Below are positions 6,841 through 16,061 of a stretch of 64,000 bases of DNA, piece after piece. This stretch comes from Sporotomaculum syntrophicum (GTDB taxonomy: Bacteria > Bacillota > Desulfotomaculia > Desulfotomaculales > Desulfallaceae), in NCBI RefSeq assembly GCF_009932395.1, contig NZ_LSRS01000001.1, positions 152,864 to 216,863 on the forward strand, in the 5' to 3' direction. The notes under the pieces are model-generated. The model did not search any database, was not told where the DNA came from, and saw only the letters and a list, made by a program, of their open reading frames with translations. The position numbers and the translations under genes were made by a program. Positions within the stretch are counted from its first letter, which is position 1; each line of letters begins with the position of its first letter.

Positions 6841-8064
6841 TTAGTTTGGCCCAATCCTATCCAGGCCAAATTTTTTATGCAGTGCTTTTACCGCCTGCTC
6901 GGCGTCTTTATTTTTCACAATACAGGATATCTTGATATCCGAGGTGGAGATCATATGTATATTGATCCCCTCTTCCGACAGCACTCCAAACATCATGGCA
7001 GCTACACCGGGGTTGCTGTTCATCCCGGCTCCCACAATCGATACCATAGCTACATCGGCATTATGGGCGTAACCCTGGGCGTCGATTTCTTTAACGATTT
7101 CTTCGATGGATTCTATTGATACAGGCAAATCATCCTGGGCTACTGTGAAGGAGATATCGTTAATGCCGTCGCGCATGGCACTTTGCACAATCATATCCAC
7201 ACTAATGTTCTTATCGGCCAGGTTTTTAAAAATCTTATAAGCGATGCCCGGTTGGTCGGGCACACCAAAAACAGACAGTTTAGCCACATTTTTGTTATAT
7301 GTAACACCCGTAATAACCATATCTTTTTCCATGTCCGTTTCCTCCTTTACAATGGTGCCCGGGTTATCGTTAAAACTGCTCCGGACATGCAGCGGTATAC
7401 CATAATGTTTGGCACACTCCACCGAACGGGGATGCAGCACCCCAGCACCCAGGTGCGCCAGCTCCAACATTTCATCGTATGTAATGGTTGCCAGCTTACG
7501 CGCCTCGGGTACAACCCTGGGATCGGCTGTATATACACCGTCCACATCGGTATATATCTCGCACAAATCAGCTTGGAGCGCAGCCGCCAGCACCACAGCG
7601 GTAGTGTCCGAGCCGCCCCGGCCCAGCGTAGTGATATCACCGTATTGGTTCAAGCCCTGAAAACCGGCCACGATTAATATTTTAGACTTAGCCAGCTCTT
7701 CGCGCATACGGTCACTTTCCACGTCAATTATCCGGGCCTTGTTATAAACCATATCTGTCTTGATGCCGGCCTGCCGCCCGGTTAGAGATATAACCTCCAC
7801 CCCCAGGCTTTTAATGGCCATAGCCAGCAGGGCACTGGATATTCGCTCGCCGGTGGACAGCAGTACATCCATCTCGCGGGGCGATGGGTTATCAGTTATT
7901 TGCCGGGATAAAGCAATCAAATCATCGGTGGTATCGCCCATAGCCGAGACGACGACTACCATTTGGTTACCTTTGCGGTATTCTTTCACCACCCGCCGGG
8001 CTACATTTTTAATGCGTGAGGCGTCCGCCACCGATGTGCCACCATATTTTTGTACAATTAACAT
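6841..8064 (-). CDS. lysC: Aspartate kinase
   Basis: Phosphorylates aspartate at the head of the lysine/threonine/methionine pathway. The protein has about 407 residues: the amino-acid kinase domain (QKYGGTSVAD at the N-terminus; TLGRGGSDTTA around residue 155; TDVDGVYTADPR) followed by two ACT domains from about residue 265. This is the standard class of allosteric aspartokinase, usually inhibited by lysine and/or threonine. Being in the hom-thrB operon suggests it serves threonine synthesis, whereas lysA elsewhere in the window is under lysine riboswitch control. The ATG at 8064 is favoured over the GTG at 8073 because AAGGGGTG sits about 7 bases before it. An internal start for a beta subunit is possible but not shown. 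Confidence 0.95.
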   Translation of the reverse strand: MLIVQKYGGTSVADASRIKNVARRVVKEYRKGNQMVVVVSAMGDTTDDLIALSRQITDNPSPREMDVLLSTGERISSALLAMAIKSLGVEVISLTGRQAGIKTDMVYNKARIIDVESDRMREELAKSKILIVAGFQGLNQYGDITTLGRGGSDTTAVVLAAALQADLCEIYTDVDGVYTADPRVVPEARKLATITYDEMLELAHLGAGVLHPRSVECAKHYGIPLHVRSSFNDNPGTIVKEETDMEKDMVITGVTYNKNVAKLSVFGVPDQPGIAYKIFKNLADKNISVDMIVQSAMRDGINDISFTVAQDDLPVSIESIEEIVKEIDAQGYAHNADVAMVSIVGAGMNSNPGVAAMMFGVLSEEGINIHMISTSDIKISCIVKNKDAEQAVKALHKKFGLDRIGPN

Positions 8065-8076
8065 TTTAATCACCCC

Positions 8077-8991
8077 TTATAATACTTCCAAAGCTCTCGC
8101 TCCCACCGGGCTGGGCGCCAAAATTAGAGAACGTGCGTTGACACCGCATTCCCGAAAGGTTGCCTTCATTACTTTCGCAATTAATTCCTGATTATTATCC
8201 GCCAGGGCAATGATGGCCGGTCCGGCACCGCTTAAGGCCACTCCCCGGGCTCCGGCCAGCCTGGCGGCTGAAACAACTTTTTTATAGCCGGGTATCAAAC
8301 CTACGCGAAAGGGTTGGTGCAATTTGTCATCCATAGCTGTGCCCAATACCGACAAGTCCCCCTTTTGCAGCGCAGCTACTAAAAGCGCTGTCCGTCCAAT
8401 ATTGAACACGGCGTCCCGCATGGTTACCATGTGCGGTAGCGCCTCTCTCGCATCTCGAGTACTTAAAGTGAAATCAGGTACCGCCACCACTGCTTTCAGT
8501 CCTGCCGGTAAATTTATCTTGGTCCAGGTTATCTCATCATCTACCGCAGCATAGATAACCAGGCCGCCCAGCAATGCCGGGGCAATGTTGTCCGGGTGCC
8601 CCTCCATGGAACAAGCCAGAGCTAAAATCTCGCGTTTACTAAGCTGGGCACCGCACAACATGTTGGCAGCAATGATACCACCAATTACAGCAGAAGCGCT
8701 GCTGCCCAGCCCCCGTCCAACCGGTATACTGTTAACCAACCGGATGCGCAACCCGTCGGGCTTATAGCCAATCCGGTCAAAAACCCGTTTGGCGGCGCGG
8801 TAAACCAGGTTGCCCTCATTGCACGCCAATTCCCCGGCGCCCTCTCCCTCAACCTCGATACTTAAGCCGCGGGGAATTTTGCTGAATTCCACAACATTAT
8901 ACAGTTCTAGCGCCATGCCCAGGCAATCAAAGCCCGGGCCCAAATTTGCAGCGGTGGCCGGCACATGAACTCTAATCACCGGTTCACTCAC
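8077..8991 (-). CDS. thrB: Homoserine kinase, GHMP family
   Basis: Phosphorylates homoserine, the step before threonine synthase. The 304-residue protein has PATAANLGPGFDCLG at the N-terminus, the ATP-binding loop VGRGLGSSASA (about residues 90-100) and the C-terminal GVALSGAGPAI glycine-rich segment, all hallmarks of GHMP kinases. Its start overlaps the end of hom by 8 bp, indicating translational coupling. No threonine synthase (thrC) is in the operon or window. Confidence 0.95.
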   Translation of the reverse strand: MSEPVIRVHVPATAANLGPGFDCLGMALELYNVVEFSKIPRGLSIEVEGEGAGELACNEGNLVYRAAKRVFDRIGYKPDGLRIRLVNSIPVGRGLGSSASAVIGGIIAANMLCGAQLSKREILALACSMEGHPDNIAPALLGGLVIYAAVDDEITWTKINLPAGLKAVVAVPDFTLSTRDAREALPHMVTMRDAVFNIGRTALLVAALQKGDLSVLGTAMDDKLHQPFRVGLIPGYKKVVSAARLAGARGVALSGAGPAIIALADNNQELIAKVMKATFRECGVNARSLILAPSPVGARALEVL

Positions 8992-10279
8992 CCTCTACAC
9001 GAATAAAATTGGCAACCTCATTGACTGATGATAAGTGCTTGATAATTTCCAACGCCTCTTGCATATTTTTTTCGCGTACTTTATGAGTCACCAGTACAAT
9101 TTCCGCATTGTTGCCGTCGGTTTGCTTTTGCAGCACTGAGGCAAGGCTTACTTCTTTATCCCCGAAGGCGCAAGCGATAGAGGCCAGTACACCCGGCTTA
9201 TCGGTAACATTCAGGCGAACATAATATTTAACCTGTGTAGCCCCCATATCCTTAACAGGTTTTTCTTCATAACAAGTACAGGAGATAATTCCCGGCACTT
9301 CGTGCAGTAAATTGCGGGCGGCATCCATAACGTTGGATACTACTGCGCTGGCCGTTGGCATTTCCCCTGCCCCGCGGCCGTAAAACATAGTATCTCCCAC
9401 GGCATCACCGGTAACATATATGGCGTTATATACATCATTAACCGTGGCCAGGGGGTGATTGTACGGTATCAGTGTGGGATGCACCCGTACCTCGATGCCG
9501 TCACCTGTTTCCTTGGCAATCGCAAGCAGTTTAATAATGTAATTAAGTTCACCCGCATAGGCAATGTCGGAAGCGGTTATTTTGGTAATACCCTCCACAT
9601 ATACATCATCCAGGACCACGCGGGAGTTAAAAGCAATGGATGCCAGTATTGCCAATTTGCGTGCTGCATCATAGCCTTCAATATCTGCGGTTGGATCGGC
9701 TTCGGCATACCCCTTGGCCTGGGCTTCCTGCAGTACCTCGGTAAAATCCGAACCTTCCTCAGTCATTTTAGTTAACATATAATTCGTGGTACCATTGACG
9801 ATACCGATTATTTGTGTGATCCGGTTGGCCGCCAGGCATTGTTTTAGCGTGCTAATGATCGGAATGCCACCGCCTACGCTGGCTTCAAACAACAGGTCGG
9901 CATGATTAGCCTGGGACAGAGCAAAAAGCTGCTTGCCATGCGTTGCAATCATATCCTTATTGGCCGTAACCACACTTTGGCCGTTCTCTAGAGCCCGGCT
10001 GACATAGTCGAGGGTGGGCTTTATGCCGCCCAATACTTCCACCACTATTTTTATTTCCGGGTCGTTGATAATATCCTCAATATTGGTGGTTTGCTTGCTT
10101 AAATCAATTTCCAAATCACGCAGCTTGGCAGTATCCTTCTCCAGTATTTTTTTTACTTCCAAACCGGCCCCAACCTTGCGTTTGATATTTTCAGCGTTCC
10201 CGGTAATAATACGATATACCCCCCGGCCCACTGTACCTAGTCCTAAAAGGCCAATTTGTATATTATTTTCACCTGACAT
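8984..10279 (-). CDS. hom: Homoserine dehydrogenase
   Basis: Reduces aspartate semialdehyde to homoserine with NAD(P)H. The 431-residue protein has the N-terminal Rossmann motif GLLGLGTVGRGVY, the catalytic region with VNGTTNYMLTKM and AEADPTADIEG, and a C-terminal ACT domain from about residue 345 (KYYVRLNVTDKPGVL), typical of threonine-inhibited enzymes. The ATG at 10279 follows AAAGGAG by about 10 bases, so the short upstream extension of the frame is not used. It lies 68 bp after pheB in the same direction. Confidence 0.95.
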   Translation of the reverse strand: MSGENNIQIGLLGLGTVGRGVYRIITGNAENIKRKVGAGLEVKKILEKDTAKLRDLEIDLSKQTTNIEDIINDPEIKIVVEVLGGIKPTLDYVSRALENGQSVVTANKDMIATHGKQLFALSQANHADLLFEASVGGGIPIISTLKQCLAANRITQIIGIVNGTTNYMLTKMTEEGSDFTEVLQEAQAKGYAEADPTADIEGYDAARKLAILASIAFNSRVVLDDVYVEGITKITASDIAYAGELNYIIKLLAIAKETGDGIEVRVHPTLIPYNHPLATVNDVYNAIYVTGDAVGDTMFYGRGAGEMPTASAVVSNVMDAARNLLHEVPGIISCTCYEEKPVKDMGATQVKYYVRLNVTDKPGVLASIACAFGDKEVSLASVLQKQTDGNNAEIVLVTHKVREKNMQEALEIIKHLSSVNEVANFIRVEGE

Positions 10280-10347
10280 AAACAAAGCTCCTTTCAAGTT
10301 GCTAAAATAATATTATATACATGCAAAGATGCTCTATAACGATATAC

Positions 10348-10791
10348 TTATGCGCCCAACAGCTTGGCTGCTTTAACACCCGGGGTATAACGCAATAGCT
10401 TGAGCATATTTTCCACATCACAATTCAAATTTGCTGTTTCAATGGTCACAGTTGCGATAGCAATACCCTGCTGTGGAATGTTCTGGTTGATCGTAACTAT
10501 GTTTCCCCCCACTGCGGCTATACTGTTCAACACTGCAGATAAAACACCGGAACGATGTTCCAGCAACATTTCCAGAATAATAGTTTTGTCCCGGTTCCAA
10601 CGGACAAAGGGATATACTTTATCTTTATATTTATAGAAAGCGCTGCGGCTTAACTGTACCCTTTCGACCGCTTCATTTACCGTGGCTGCCTCGCCATTCA
10701 TCAATAATTCCTTGGCTTGAACTGTTTTATAAAAGGCCTCGGGCAGGATATCCTCCTGCACCAAAAAAAACCTCGGTTCCTGGCCCGCCAA
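10348..10791 (-). CDS. pheB: ACT-domain protein PheB (UPF0735)
   Basis: A 147-residue regulator-like protein, the usual length for the family. The N-terminal half (FFLVQEDILPEAF; LSRSAFYKYKDKVYPF) includes a small helix-turn-helix-like element, and the C-terminal half is an ACT domain (LLEHRSGVLSAVLNSIA). UPF0735 proteins accompany phenylalanine or threonine/homoserine genes; their molecular role is poorly defined, probably amino-acid sensing. TTG at 10791 is the chosen start because GGAGGTG lies 7 bases before it and the length then equals the B. subtilis protein. It heads the hom-thrB-ask unit. Confidence 0.85.
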   Translation of the reverse strand: MAGQEPRFFLVQEDILPEAFYKTVQAKELLMNGEAATVNEAVERVQLSRSAFYKYKDKVYPFVRWNRDKTIILEMLLEHRSGVLSAVLNSIAAVGGNIVTINQNIPQQGIAIATVTIETANLNCDVENMLKLLRYTPGVKAAKLLGA

Positions 10792-10987
10792 CGTTGCACA
10801 CCTCCGTAAGGGCAAGTGGAAACTGTTTACCTTGCCCCTATTATCCGTCCATGTCGTATGGATACATTTCCACGCATGGTAGACATTATATCATTATTAT
10901 ATCTTTTTTGGCAACTGTATATCATTATACAAGATACTTGTCCTTCCAGTTTCGACACTTACACAAGTCTTTTAATTTTTCGCTCTA

Positions 10988-11044
10988 TAACAAGAAAAAC
11001 GCGCCCATTCGGTTCCCTTTGCGCGCGCTTTTCAATACTTTATC
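10988..11044 (+). repeat. Intergenic repeat, copy 1 of 4
   Basis: Begins ATAACAAGAAAAACGCGC, then CCATTCGGTTCCCTTTGC, GCGCGCTTTTCAATACTT and TATC. The arms AAAACGCGC and GCGCGCTTTT are nearly complementary, so a transcript would fold into a hairpin with a loop of about 20 nt. It lies just beyond the spoIVA terminator. Related copies: 21768-21826, 47987-48040 and (inverted, partial) 49922-49960. Confidence 0.8.
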
Positions 11045-11053
11045 TAAACAGCA

Positions 11054-11080
11054 CAAAAAAACCGGTCTTTTAGACCGGTT
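11054..11080 (-). terminator. spoIVA terminator overlapping its stop codon
   Basis: AACCGGTC (11060-11067) pairs with GACCGGTT (11073-11080), with T-run on the minus strand. The spoIVA stop codon (11081-11079) overlaps the outer end of the stem, so termination begins directly at the end of translation. Confidence 0.85.
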
Positions 11081-12560
11081 AAATTATAATGCATATTAGA
11101 CCGCCACTACCCTCATTAACAATGCGCCTGACAGTTTCCTGTAATTTGGTTTGCGCGTTTTCAGGCATTCTTTGCAGTTTGTTTTGAATACCTTCGCGCA
11201 CCAGGTCACTGACCGATTTACCGAATATTTCAGATTGCCAAATCTTTTGAGGGTTTTCCTCAAATTCATTCAGCATATACCGGACCATATCCTCACCTTG
11301 TTTTTCGGTACCAATGATGGGAGTTATTTCGGTACTAATATTGGCTTGAATCATATGAATGGATGGGGCACTTGCCCTTAGCTTGATACCGAACCGGTTG
11401 CCTTGCCTGATTAGTTCAGGTTCATCTAACTGCATATCGTCAATCCCTGGAGTTACCATACCGTAACCGGTTTCCTTGAGCTCCATCAGAGCTGGGGCAA
11501 CTTTATCATATTCACGCTTGTCTTTGGCCAATTCTTTAACCAGGCGGAATAACTGGTGATCCCCTTCTAACTGGAACCCGGTTTCTTCAGAAAGTACCCG
11601 GTAAAACAATTCCGGTTTGGAGCTAATTTCTATGGCTGCCGTGCCCGTACCCAAATCTAAATTATTTAAACTGACCTTTTGCACCATATCATAATCGCTC
11701 AGTTTTTCCACTGCCCCGTCAATATCACGAAGACGCCGCACCTGCTGCACGGTTTCCTGTACCGCCGTATCAAATTTTTGCCTTAACCAGTGTTTTTGTT
11801 CCAAATCTTCCACCCACAGCGGCATAGCAATAGAAACCTCGTTGACCGGGAATTCAAACAATGCTTTTTCCATAATCAGCATAATGTCCGGCTGAAGCAT
11901 CTCCGCACAGTTAACCGGGAGAACCGGCACATCGTATTTTTCCGAAAGCTCATCGGCCAGTTGAATAGTGTCTTCACTTTCCGGAGTAGTCGTATTTAAG
12001 ACAACTATAAAAGGCCTGTTGATCTCCTTTAATTCCTGAACCACTCTTTCTTCAGCGGGTATAAAATTCTCTCTTGGAATATCGGTTGTGGTACCATCAG
12101 TAGTAATCACCAGGCCAATGGTGGAGTGCTCACTGATTACCTTTCTGGTACCTGTTTCCGCGGCTTCTTCAAATGTAACGGGTTCGTCAAACCAGGGGGT
12201 AATCACCAAACGCGGGTTGCCTTCCTCATCCTCGTAACCCAGAGCTCCCTCAACCCGGTACCCTACACAGTCGACCAGCCGGACCCTTACTTTAAGATTA
12301 GGGCTTATTTCCATTTCAACCGCTTCGTTGGGCACAAATTTGGGTTCAGTGGTCATAATCGTTTTGCCGGACCCGCTCTGGGGCAGCTCATCCTTTGCCC
12401 TTTCTCTTTCATATTCATTTTCGATATTGGGTAAGACCATTAGATCCATGAACCGTTTAATAAAAGTTGATTTGCCTGTGCGCACGCCGCCGCTAACACC
12501 CAGGTATATATCCCCCTCGGTGCGTTCCGCAATATCGCGGAAAATATCCAACTTTTCCAT
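11079..12560 (-). CDS. spoIVA: Stage IV sporulation protein A, coat morphogenetic ATPase
   Basis: A 493-residue spore-coat basement protein, the normal length for SpoIVA. It polymerises on the outer forespore membrane using ATP and anchors the coat. The N-terminal TRAFAC-type P-loop GVRTGKSTFIK (about residues 26-36), VDCVGYRVEGA and VLNTTTPESED are visible. The extreme C-terminus (GGLICIII) is the hydrophobic tail that in B. subtilis contacts SpoVM. AAGGAGGGAG precedes the ATG. Expression by sigma-E is expected from the family, but no confident sigma-E promoter could be read upstream. Confidence 0.97.
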   Translation of the reverse strand: MEKLDIFRDIAERTEGDIYLGVSGGVRTGKSTFIKRFMDLMVLPNIENEYERERAKDELPQSGSGKTIMTTEPKFVPNEAVEMEISPNLKVRVRLVDCVGYRVEGALGYEDEEGNPRLVITPWFDEPVTFEEAAETGTRKVISEHSTIGLVITTDGTTTDIPRENFIPAEERVVQELKEINRPFIVVLNTTTPESEDTIQLADELSEKYDVPVLPVNCAEMLQPDIMLIMEKALFEFPVNEVSIAMPLWVEDLEQKHWLRQKFDTAVQETVQQVRRLRDIDGAVEKLSDYDMVQKVSLNNLDLGTGTAAIEISSKPELFYRVLSEETGFQLEGDHQLFRLVKELAKDKREYDKVAPALMELKETGYGMVTPGIDDMQLDEPELIRQGNRFGIKLRASAPSIHMIQANISTEITPIIGTEKQGEDMVRYMLNEFEENPQKIWQSEIFGKSVSDLVREGIQNKLQRMPENAQTKLQETVRRIVNEGSGGLICIII

Positions 12561-12901
12561 GAACGCACTCCCTCCTTATCAAAAATTTATATAATTAACA
12601 AAACGGTGTCAGAATAGCATCCCCCCTACCGGCAGGAAAAGCAGTATATAAAAGCCCAACGGCCAGCCTAGTCCACGAGCAGTTTTTTCCAATGGCATAC
12701 ATTAACATTATATATATATGATTACCCGGCAAATTTATTACTGTTTAGTCTAAAAAATGCTAATAAAATTGTTCCAGGTTGTATGACTGCTACTAGTACT
12801 ATATGCACCTGGTTTTCAGGATATATATAGGTGTTTTTAAAGTGTGTTTATACTTCACAATAAAAGATAATAGCGAACCAAAGAAAATCAAGTTAATGTA
12901 A

Positions 12902-12923
12902 TTGAACGTTACCGAGCGTTCAA
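12902..12923. promoter_or_regulatory. Orphan inverted repeat resembling a TetR-family operator
   Basis: TTGAACG (12902-12908) and CGTTCAA (12917-12923) are perfect complements around 8 bp. AACG...CGTT symmetry is common in TetR-family sites, but no TetR gene or promoter lies next to it; it sits immediately past the gpsA terminator. Confidence 0.35.
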
Positions 12924-12925
12924 CT

Positions 12926-12950
12926 AAAAAAACGGCTCTACGCCGTTTTT
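12926..12950 (-). terminator. Terminator of the der-plsY-gpsA operon
   Basis: On the minus strand AAAACGGC pairs with GCCGTTTT around GTAGA and runs into seven T. It is 14 bp beyond the gpsA stop codon. Confidence 0.85.
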
Positions 12951-12963
12951 GTCCTAATTAAAA

Positions 12964-14031
12964 TTATAATTCGATTCCTTGTTGGGATTGCCACTTGATA
13001 TGAGCCAGGGCAACTTCTTCCACTTCTCTTGTTTTTCCACGAGCCATTAGGTTTTTCATGGCTGCTTGAGGGGAAAGGTTGTGGAAAAGAACCTGGTACA
13101 TTTGCTCGGTGATGGGCATTTCAATGCCCAAGGCAGCTGCCAGATTGTGGGCAGCCCGGGTAGTGCGAACTCCTTCCACCACCATGTTTACCTTGTCAAG
13201 CGCCTGCTGAAGTGTTTTACCCTGTCCGATAGCAATGCCGGCGCGGCGGTTGCGGCTGTGTCTGCTGATGCAGGTAACGATTAGATCGCCAAGACCGGTT
13301 AGACCTGCAAAGGTTAACGGATTGGCCTGCATAACTATACCCAGCCGGGTAATTTCCGCCAGTCCTCGCGTCATCAGCGCTGCCCTGGCATTATCACTAC
13401 CCAGTAACCCGTCTGCAATACCGGTACCCAGAGCAATCACGTTCTTTAATGCCCCGCCAAGCTCTACACCTATAATATCCGGGTTAGTATAAACCCGCAA
13501 ATTTTGTTGCATAAATATATCCTGGGCCAGTACGGCAGTATGTGGAGAGGTGGAGGCGGCCACTATAGCAGTAGGCATCTCTCTGGCTACCTCTTCGGCA
13601 TGACTGGGACCTGAAAGCACGGCATAATGCTCTAACCTGGCCGGGCCGGCCTCAGCGGCAAAAACTTCAGATAACCTGAGGTTGCTATTTTCTTCAATAC
13701 CCTTGGCGGTGTTTACAATAAGTGTTTCAGCCTTAATAAAAGGCAGCGCTTGTCTCAGGACTGTCCGAAATGTATGCGAAGGTACACTGAAGACAACAGC
13801 AGAGGCACCCTCCAGCGCCTGTTCTAAATCTGTGGTGACCAGCATAGCACCGGGCAATATTACACCGGGCAAGTAGCGTTTATTTTCCCGAAAGGCATTT
13901 ATTTCTTCTATTTGTTCCAGACGCCTGCCCCACAGCCTGACCGTAGAGCCGTTTACGGCCAGGTGGCGGGCCAGGGCCGTTCCCCAGCTGCCCGCACCCA
14001 GCACAGTAATATGTTTGCCATTTACTGCCAC
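12964..14031 (-). CDS. gpsA: Glycerol-3-phosphate dehydrogenase [NAD(P)+]
   Basis: Makes sn-glycerol-3-phosphate from dihydroxyacetone phosphate, the backbone of membrane lipids. The N-terminal Rossmann motif [12 protein letters not shown] (about residues 10-21), NTAKGIE, the catalytic-lysine region [15 protein letters not shown] and [10 protein letters not shown] are all canonical. At 355 residues it is slightly longer than average, with extra C-terminal residues. It starts 1 bp after plsY, whose product acylates the phosphate it makes, so the two are functionally linked. Confidence 0.96.
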   Translation of the reverse strand: MAVNGKHITVLGAGSWGTALARHLAVNGSTVRLWGRRLEQIEEINAFRENKRYLPGVILPGAMLVTTDLEQALEGASAVVFSVPSHTFRTVLRQALPFIKAETLIVNTAKGIEENSNLRLSEVFAAEAGPARLEHYAVLSGPSHAEEVAREMPTAIVAASTSPHTAVLAQDIFMQQNLRVYTNPDIIGVELGGALKNVIALGTGIADGLLGSDNARAALMTRGLAEITRLGIVMQANPLTFAGLTGLGDLIVTCISRHSRNRRAGIAIGQGKTLQQALDKVNMVVEGVRTTRAAHNLAAALGIEMPITEQMYQVLFHNLSPQAAMKNLMARGKTREVEEVALAHIKWQSQQGIEL

Positions 14032-14032
14032 A

Positions 14033-14623
14033 CTACTTCCTCCTGCTCCTTACCACCTTGTATTCAGACCCGTCAAAAATTTTTTTAATGTTGGCTCGAT
14101 GCTTATAAATAACGAAAACAACTAAAATACAGCTGAAAATTATATATAACTTATCCATACCTAAAACCGCCATAGTAATTGGTAAGGATAAGGCGGCCAT
14201 CATGGAGCTCAAGGATACATAACGGCTAATCGCCAGCGTAGTTAATAGAACCACCAGTGCTACCAGTGTAACCAGGGGTGAGATGGCCAGTATTACCCCC
14301 GCACCGGTAGCCACAATTTTGCCCCCTTTAAAACGCAAAAAAACCGACCAGCTGTGCCCGCACAAGGCGCTGAAAGCGGCTAACAGCTCGGTTTCAATAC
14401 CGCCGAAATGTCGTCCAACCAGTACAGCAATTAACCCCTTGGACGCGTCCAGAATCAGTACTAATAGGCCGTAGCCCGGGCCAAGGTTACGCCATACATT
14501 GGTAGTGCCAATGTTGCCGCTGCCGTGCTCCATAATATTTATGCCTTTAGTCCTGGCCACCATTACACCAAATGGTATTGAACCAATCAGGTAGCTAATC
14601 ACCATGGCCAGTAATGTATTCAT
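14033..14623 (-). CDS. plsY: Glycerol-3-phosphate acyltransferase PlsY
   Basis: Integral membrane acyltransferase that transfers acyl from acyl-phosphate to glycerol-3-phosphate, the first step of phosphatidic acid synthesis. The 196-residue protein has about five membrane segments and the PlsY motifs YLIGSIPFG (about 11-19), [10 protein letters not shown] (about 35-44) and the later [12 protein letters not shown] (usually GGKGVAT; here KIVATG). It sits between der and gpsA, an arrangement conserved in Firmicutes. Confidence 0.95.
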   Translation of the reverse strand: MNTLLAMVISYLIGSIPFGVMVARTKGINIMEHGSGNIGTTNVWRNLGPGYGLLVLILDASKGLIAVLVGRHFGGIETELLAAFSALCGHSWSVFLRFKGGKIVATGAGVILAISPLVTLVALVVLLTTLAISRYVSLSSMMAALSLPITMAVLGMDKLYIIFSCILVVFVIYKHRANIKKIFDGSEYKVVRSRRK

Positions 14624-14634
14624 AGTTCCACTCC

Positions 14635-15945
14635 TTATCTTTTGCGCATGACCAGCTTAATGGGAGTTCCCTCAAAACCATAGGCCGAACGCAGCTGGTT
14701 TTCTAAATAACGCAGATAAGAAAAATGCATTAATTCCGGATCATTGACAAATAAAACAAAAGTGGGTGGCTTAACGGATGCCTGAGTAGCATAAAAGATT
14801 TTCAAGTGCCTGCCTTTATCCTGGGGCGTGGCATTGTGCAATATTGCATCCCTCAGCAGCTGATTTAAATCAGTAGTGGCAATGCGCATGTTTTGCTGCT
14901 CGCTAACATAATCCACCACATCCAGCACCCGGTGCACCCGCTGGTGAGTCAAAGCACTGACAAACATAACCGGGGCATATTGCATAAAACCCAGCCCTTC
15001 CCGCAGGTTCTCAGTATACCTGCTGGCAGTGCGGTCATCCTTTTCCACTAAGTCCCATTTATTAACCACCAGAATAACGCCCCGGCCTTTTTCGTGGGCA
15101 TAACCGGCAATCCTCTTGTCCTGGTCGGTTAATTGCTCCACTGCGTCAATAAGCATGAGTACTATGTCGCAGCGATCTACGGCACGCAGCGAGCGAATAA
15201 CGCTGTATCTTTCGGTGGACAGGCCGATCTTACTGCGTCGCCTGATCCCCGCTGTATCAATAATAGAATACTTTTTGTCCCCCCGGGTGATATATGAATC
15301 AATAGCATCTCTAGTTGTACCCGGTATGTTGCTTACAATAACCCTTTCCTCGCCCAGTAATGCATTAACCAATGACGATTTACCCACATTGGGACGGCCA
15401 ATGACGGCAATTTTAATTACATCATTTTCAGTTTCTTCATTTTCAACCGGTGGCAGCTCTTCTACTATTTTATCCAGCAAGTCACCTGTATTCAAACCTT
15501 CAGCGGCTGAAACCGGCAAGGGATCGCCAAGACCAAGCCGGTAAAAATCATATAAATCATGAGCCTTATCAAAATGTTCTACTTTGTTGGCTACTAAAAT
15601 TACAGGTTTTTCCGAGCGACGTAAAACTTTGGCGACATCTTCATCGGTACCGTTTAAGCCTGCTCGTGTATCGACAACAAAAAGCACCAAATCGGCTTCG
15701 GCAATAGCCAGTTCTGCCTGTTTTCGAATATGTGATACAATTTCACCCTCGTCCTGATAGTCAAGCCCGCCTGTATCAACTAAAGTGAACCAGCGGTTAT
15801 TCCACTCAGCGTCTTGATAAAGACGGTCCCGGGTAACACCCGGCACTCCCTCCACTATGGCCACCCGACCGCCTACTATGCGGTTAAACAGAGTTGATTT
15901 GCCGACGTTGGGACGACCAACTATGGCCACTATTGGTTTCGCCAC
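14635..15945 (-). CDS. der: Ribosome-assembly GTPase Der (EngA)
   Basis: Tandem GTPase needed for 50S subunit maturation. In 436 residues it has two G domains, each with a P-loop ([12 protein letters not shown] near residue 10 and [12 protein letters not shown] near 183), DTAG/DTGG switch motifs and NKxE/NKWD specificity motifs. A C-terminal KH-like domain follows from about residue 350. The GTG at 15945 is chosen because GAGAGAGGTG lies 5 bases upstream; homologues start at the same [10 protein letters not shown] position. Confidence 0.97.
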   Translation of the reverse strand: MAKPIVAIVGRPNVGKSTLFNRIVGGRVAIVEGVPGVTRDRLYQDAEWNNRWFTLVDTGGLDYQDEGEIVSHIRKQAELAIAEADLVLFVVDTRAGLNGTDEDVAKVLRRSEKPVILVANKVEHFDKAHDLYDFYRLGLGDPLPVSAAEGLNTGDLLDKIVEELPPVENEETENDVIKIAVIGRPNVGKSSLVNALLGEERVIVSNIPGTTRDAIDSYITRGDKKYSIIDTAGIRRRSKIGLSTERYSVIRSLRAVDRCDIVLMLIDAVEQLTDQDKRIAGYAHEKGRGVILVVNKWDLVEKDDRTASRYTENLREGLGFMQYAPVMFVSALTHQRVHRVLDVVDYVSEQQNMRIATTDLNQLLRDAILHNATPQDKGRHLKIFYATQASVKPPTFVLFVNDPELMHFSYLRYLENQLRSAYGFEGTPIKLVMRKR

Positions 15946-16061
15946 AAGTACACCTCTCTCCAGCTGTTGCACAGTGTTTTAATAAAAGTTTTAGCTCATT
16001 GAAAATATAACAACTTTATTACATTAAATATTGTACCCAAAGTGTACTTCTCGCAAGCTAA

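Larger units (their letters stand above)
12561..12963. other. 403 bp non-coding stretch between gpsA and spoIVA
   Basis: Holds the spoIVA ribosome site (12571-12580), a very A/T-rich middle part, and a loose inverted repeat CCAGGT...ACCTGG (about 12776-12814). It also has a perfect 7 bp inverted repeat at 12902-12923 and the gpsA terminator. No ORF with a plausible start is present. A possible sigma-E-like pair around 12705-12730 is too weak to call. Confidence 0.5.

Noticed and set aside
7183-8191. Several plus-strand ORFs of 80-160 codons opposite ask and thrB.
   Set aside because: They are antisense shadows of strongly conserved minus-strand genes, without ribosome sites or protein-like composition.
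10951-10957. TTCGACA upstream of pheB as a Spo0A box; similarly TTGTCGACAA at 2030.
   Set aside because: A 7-mer is expected several times by chance in 64 kb; no supporting promoter or sporulation link.
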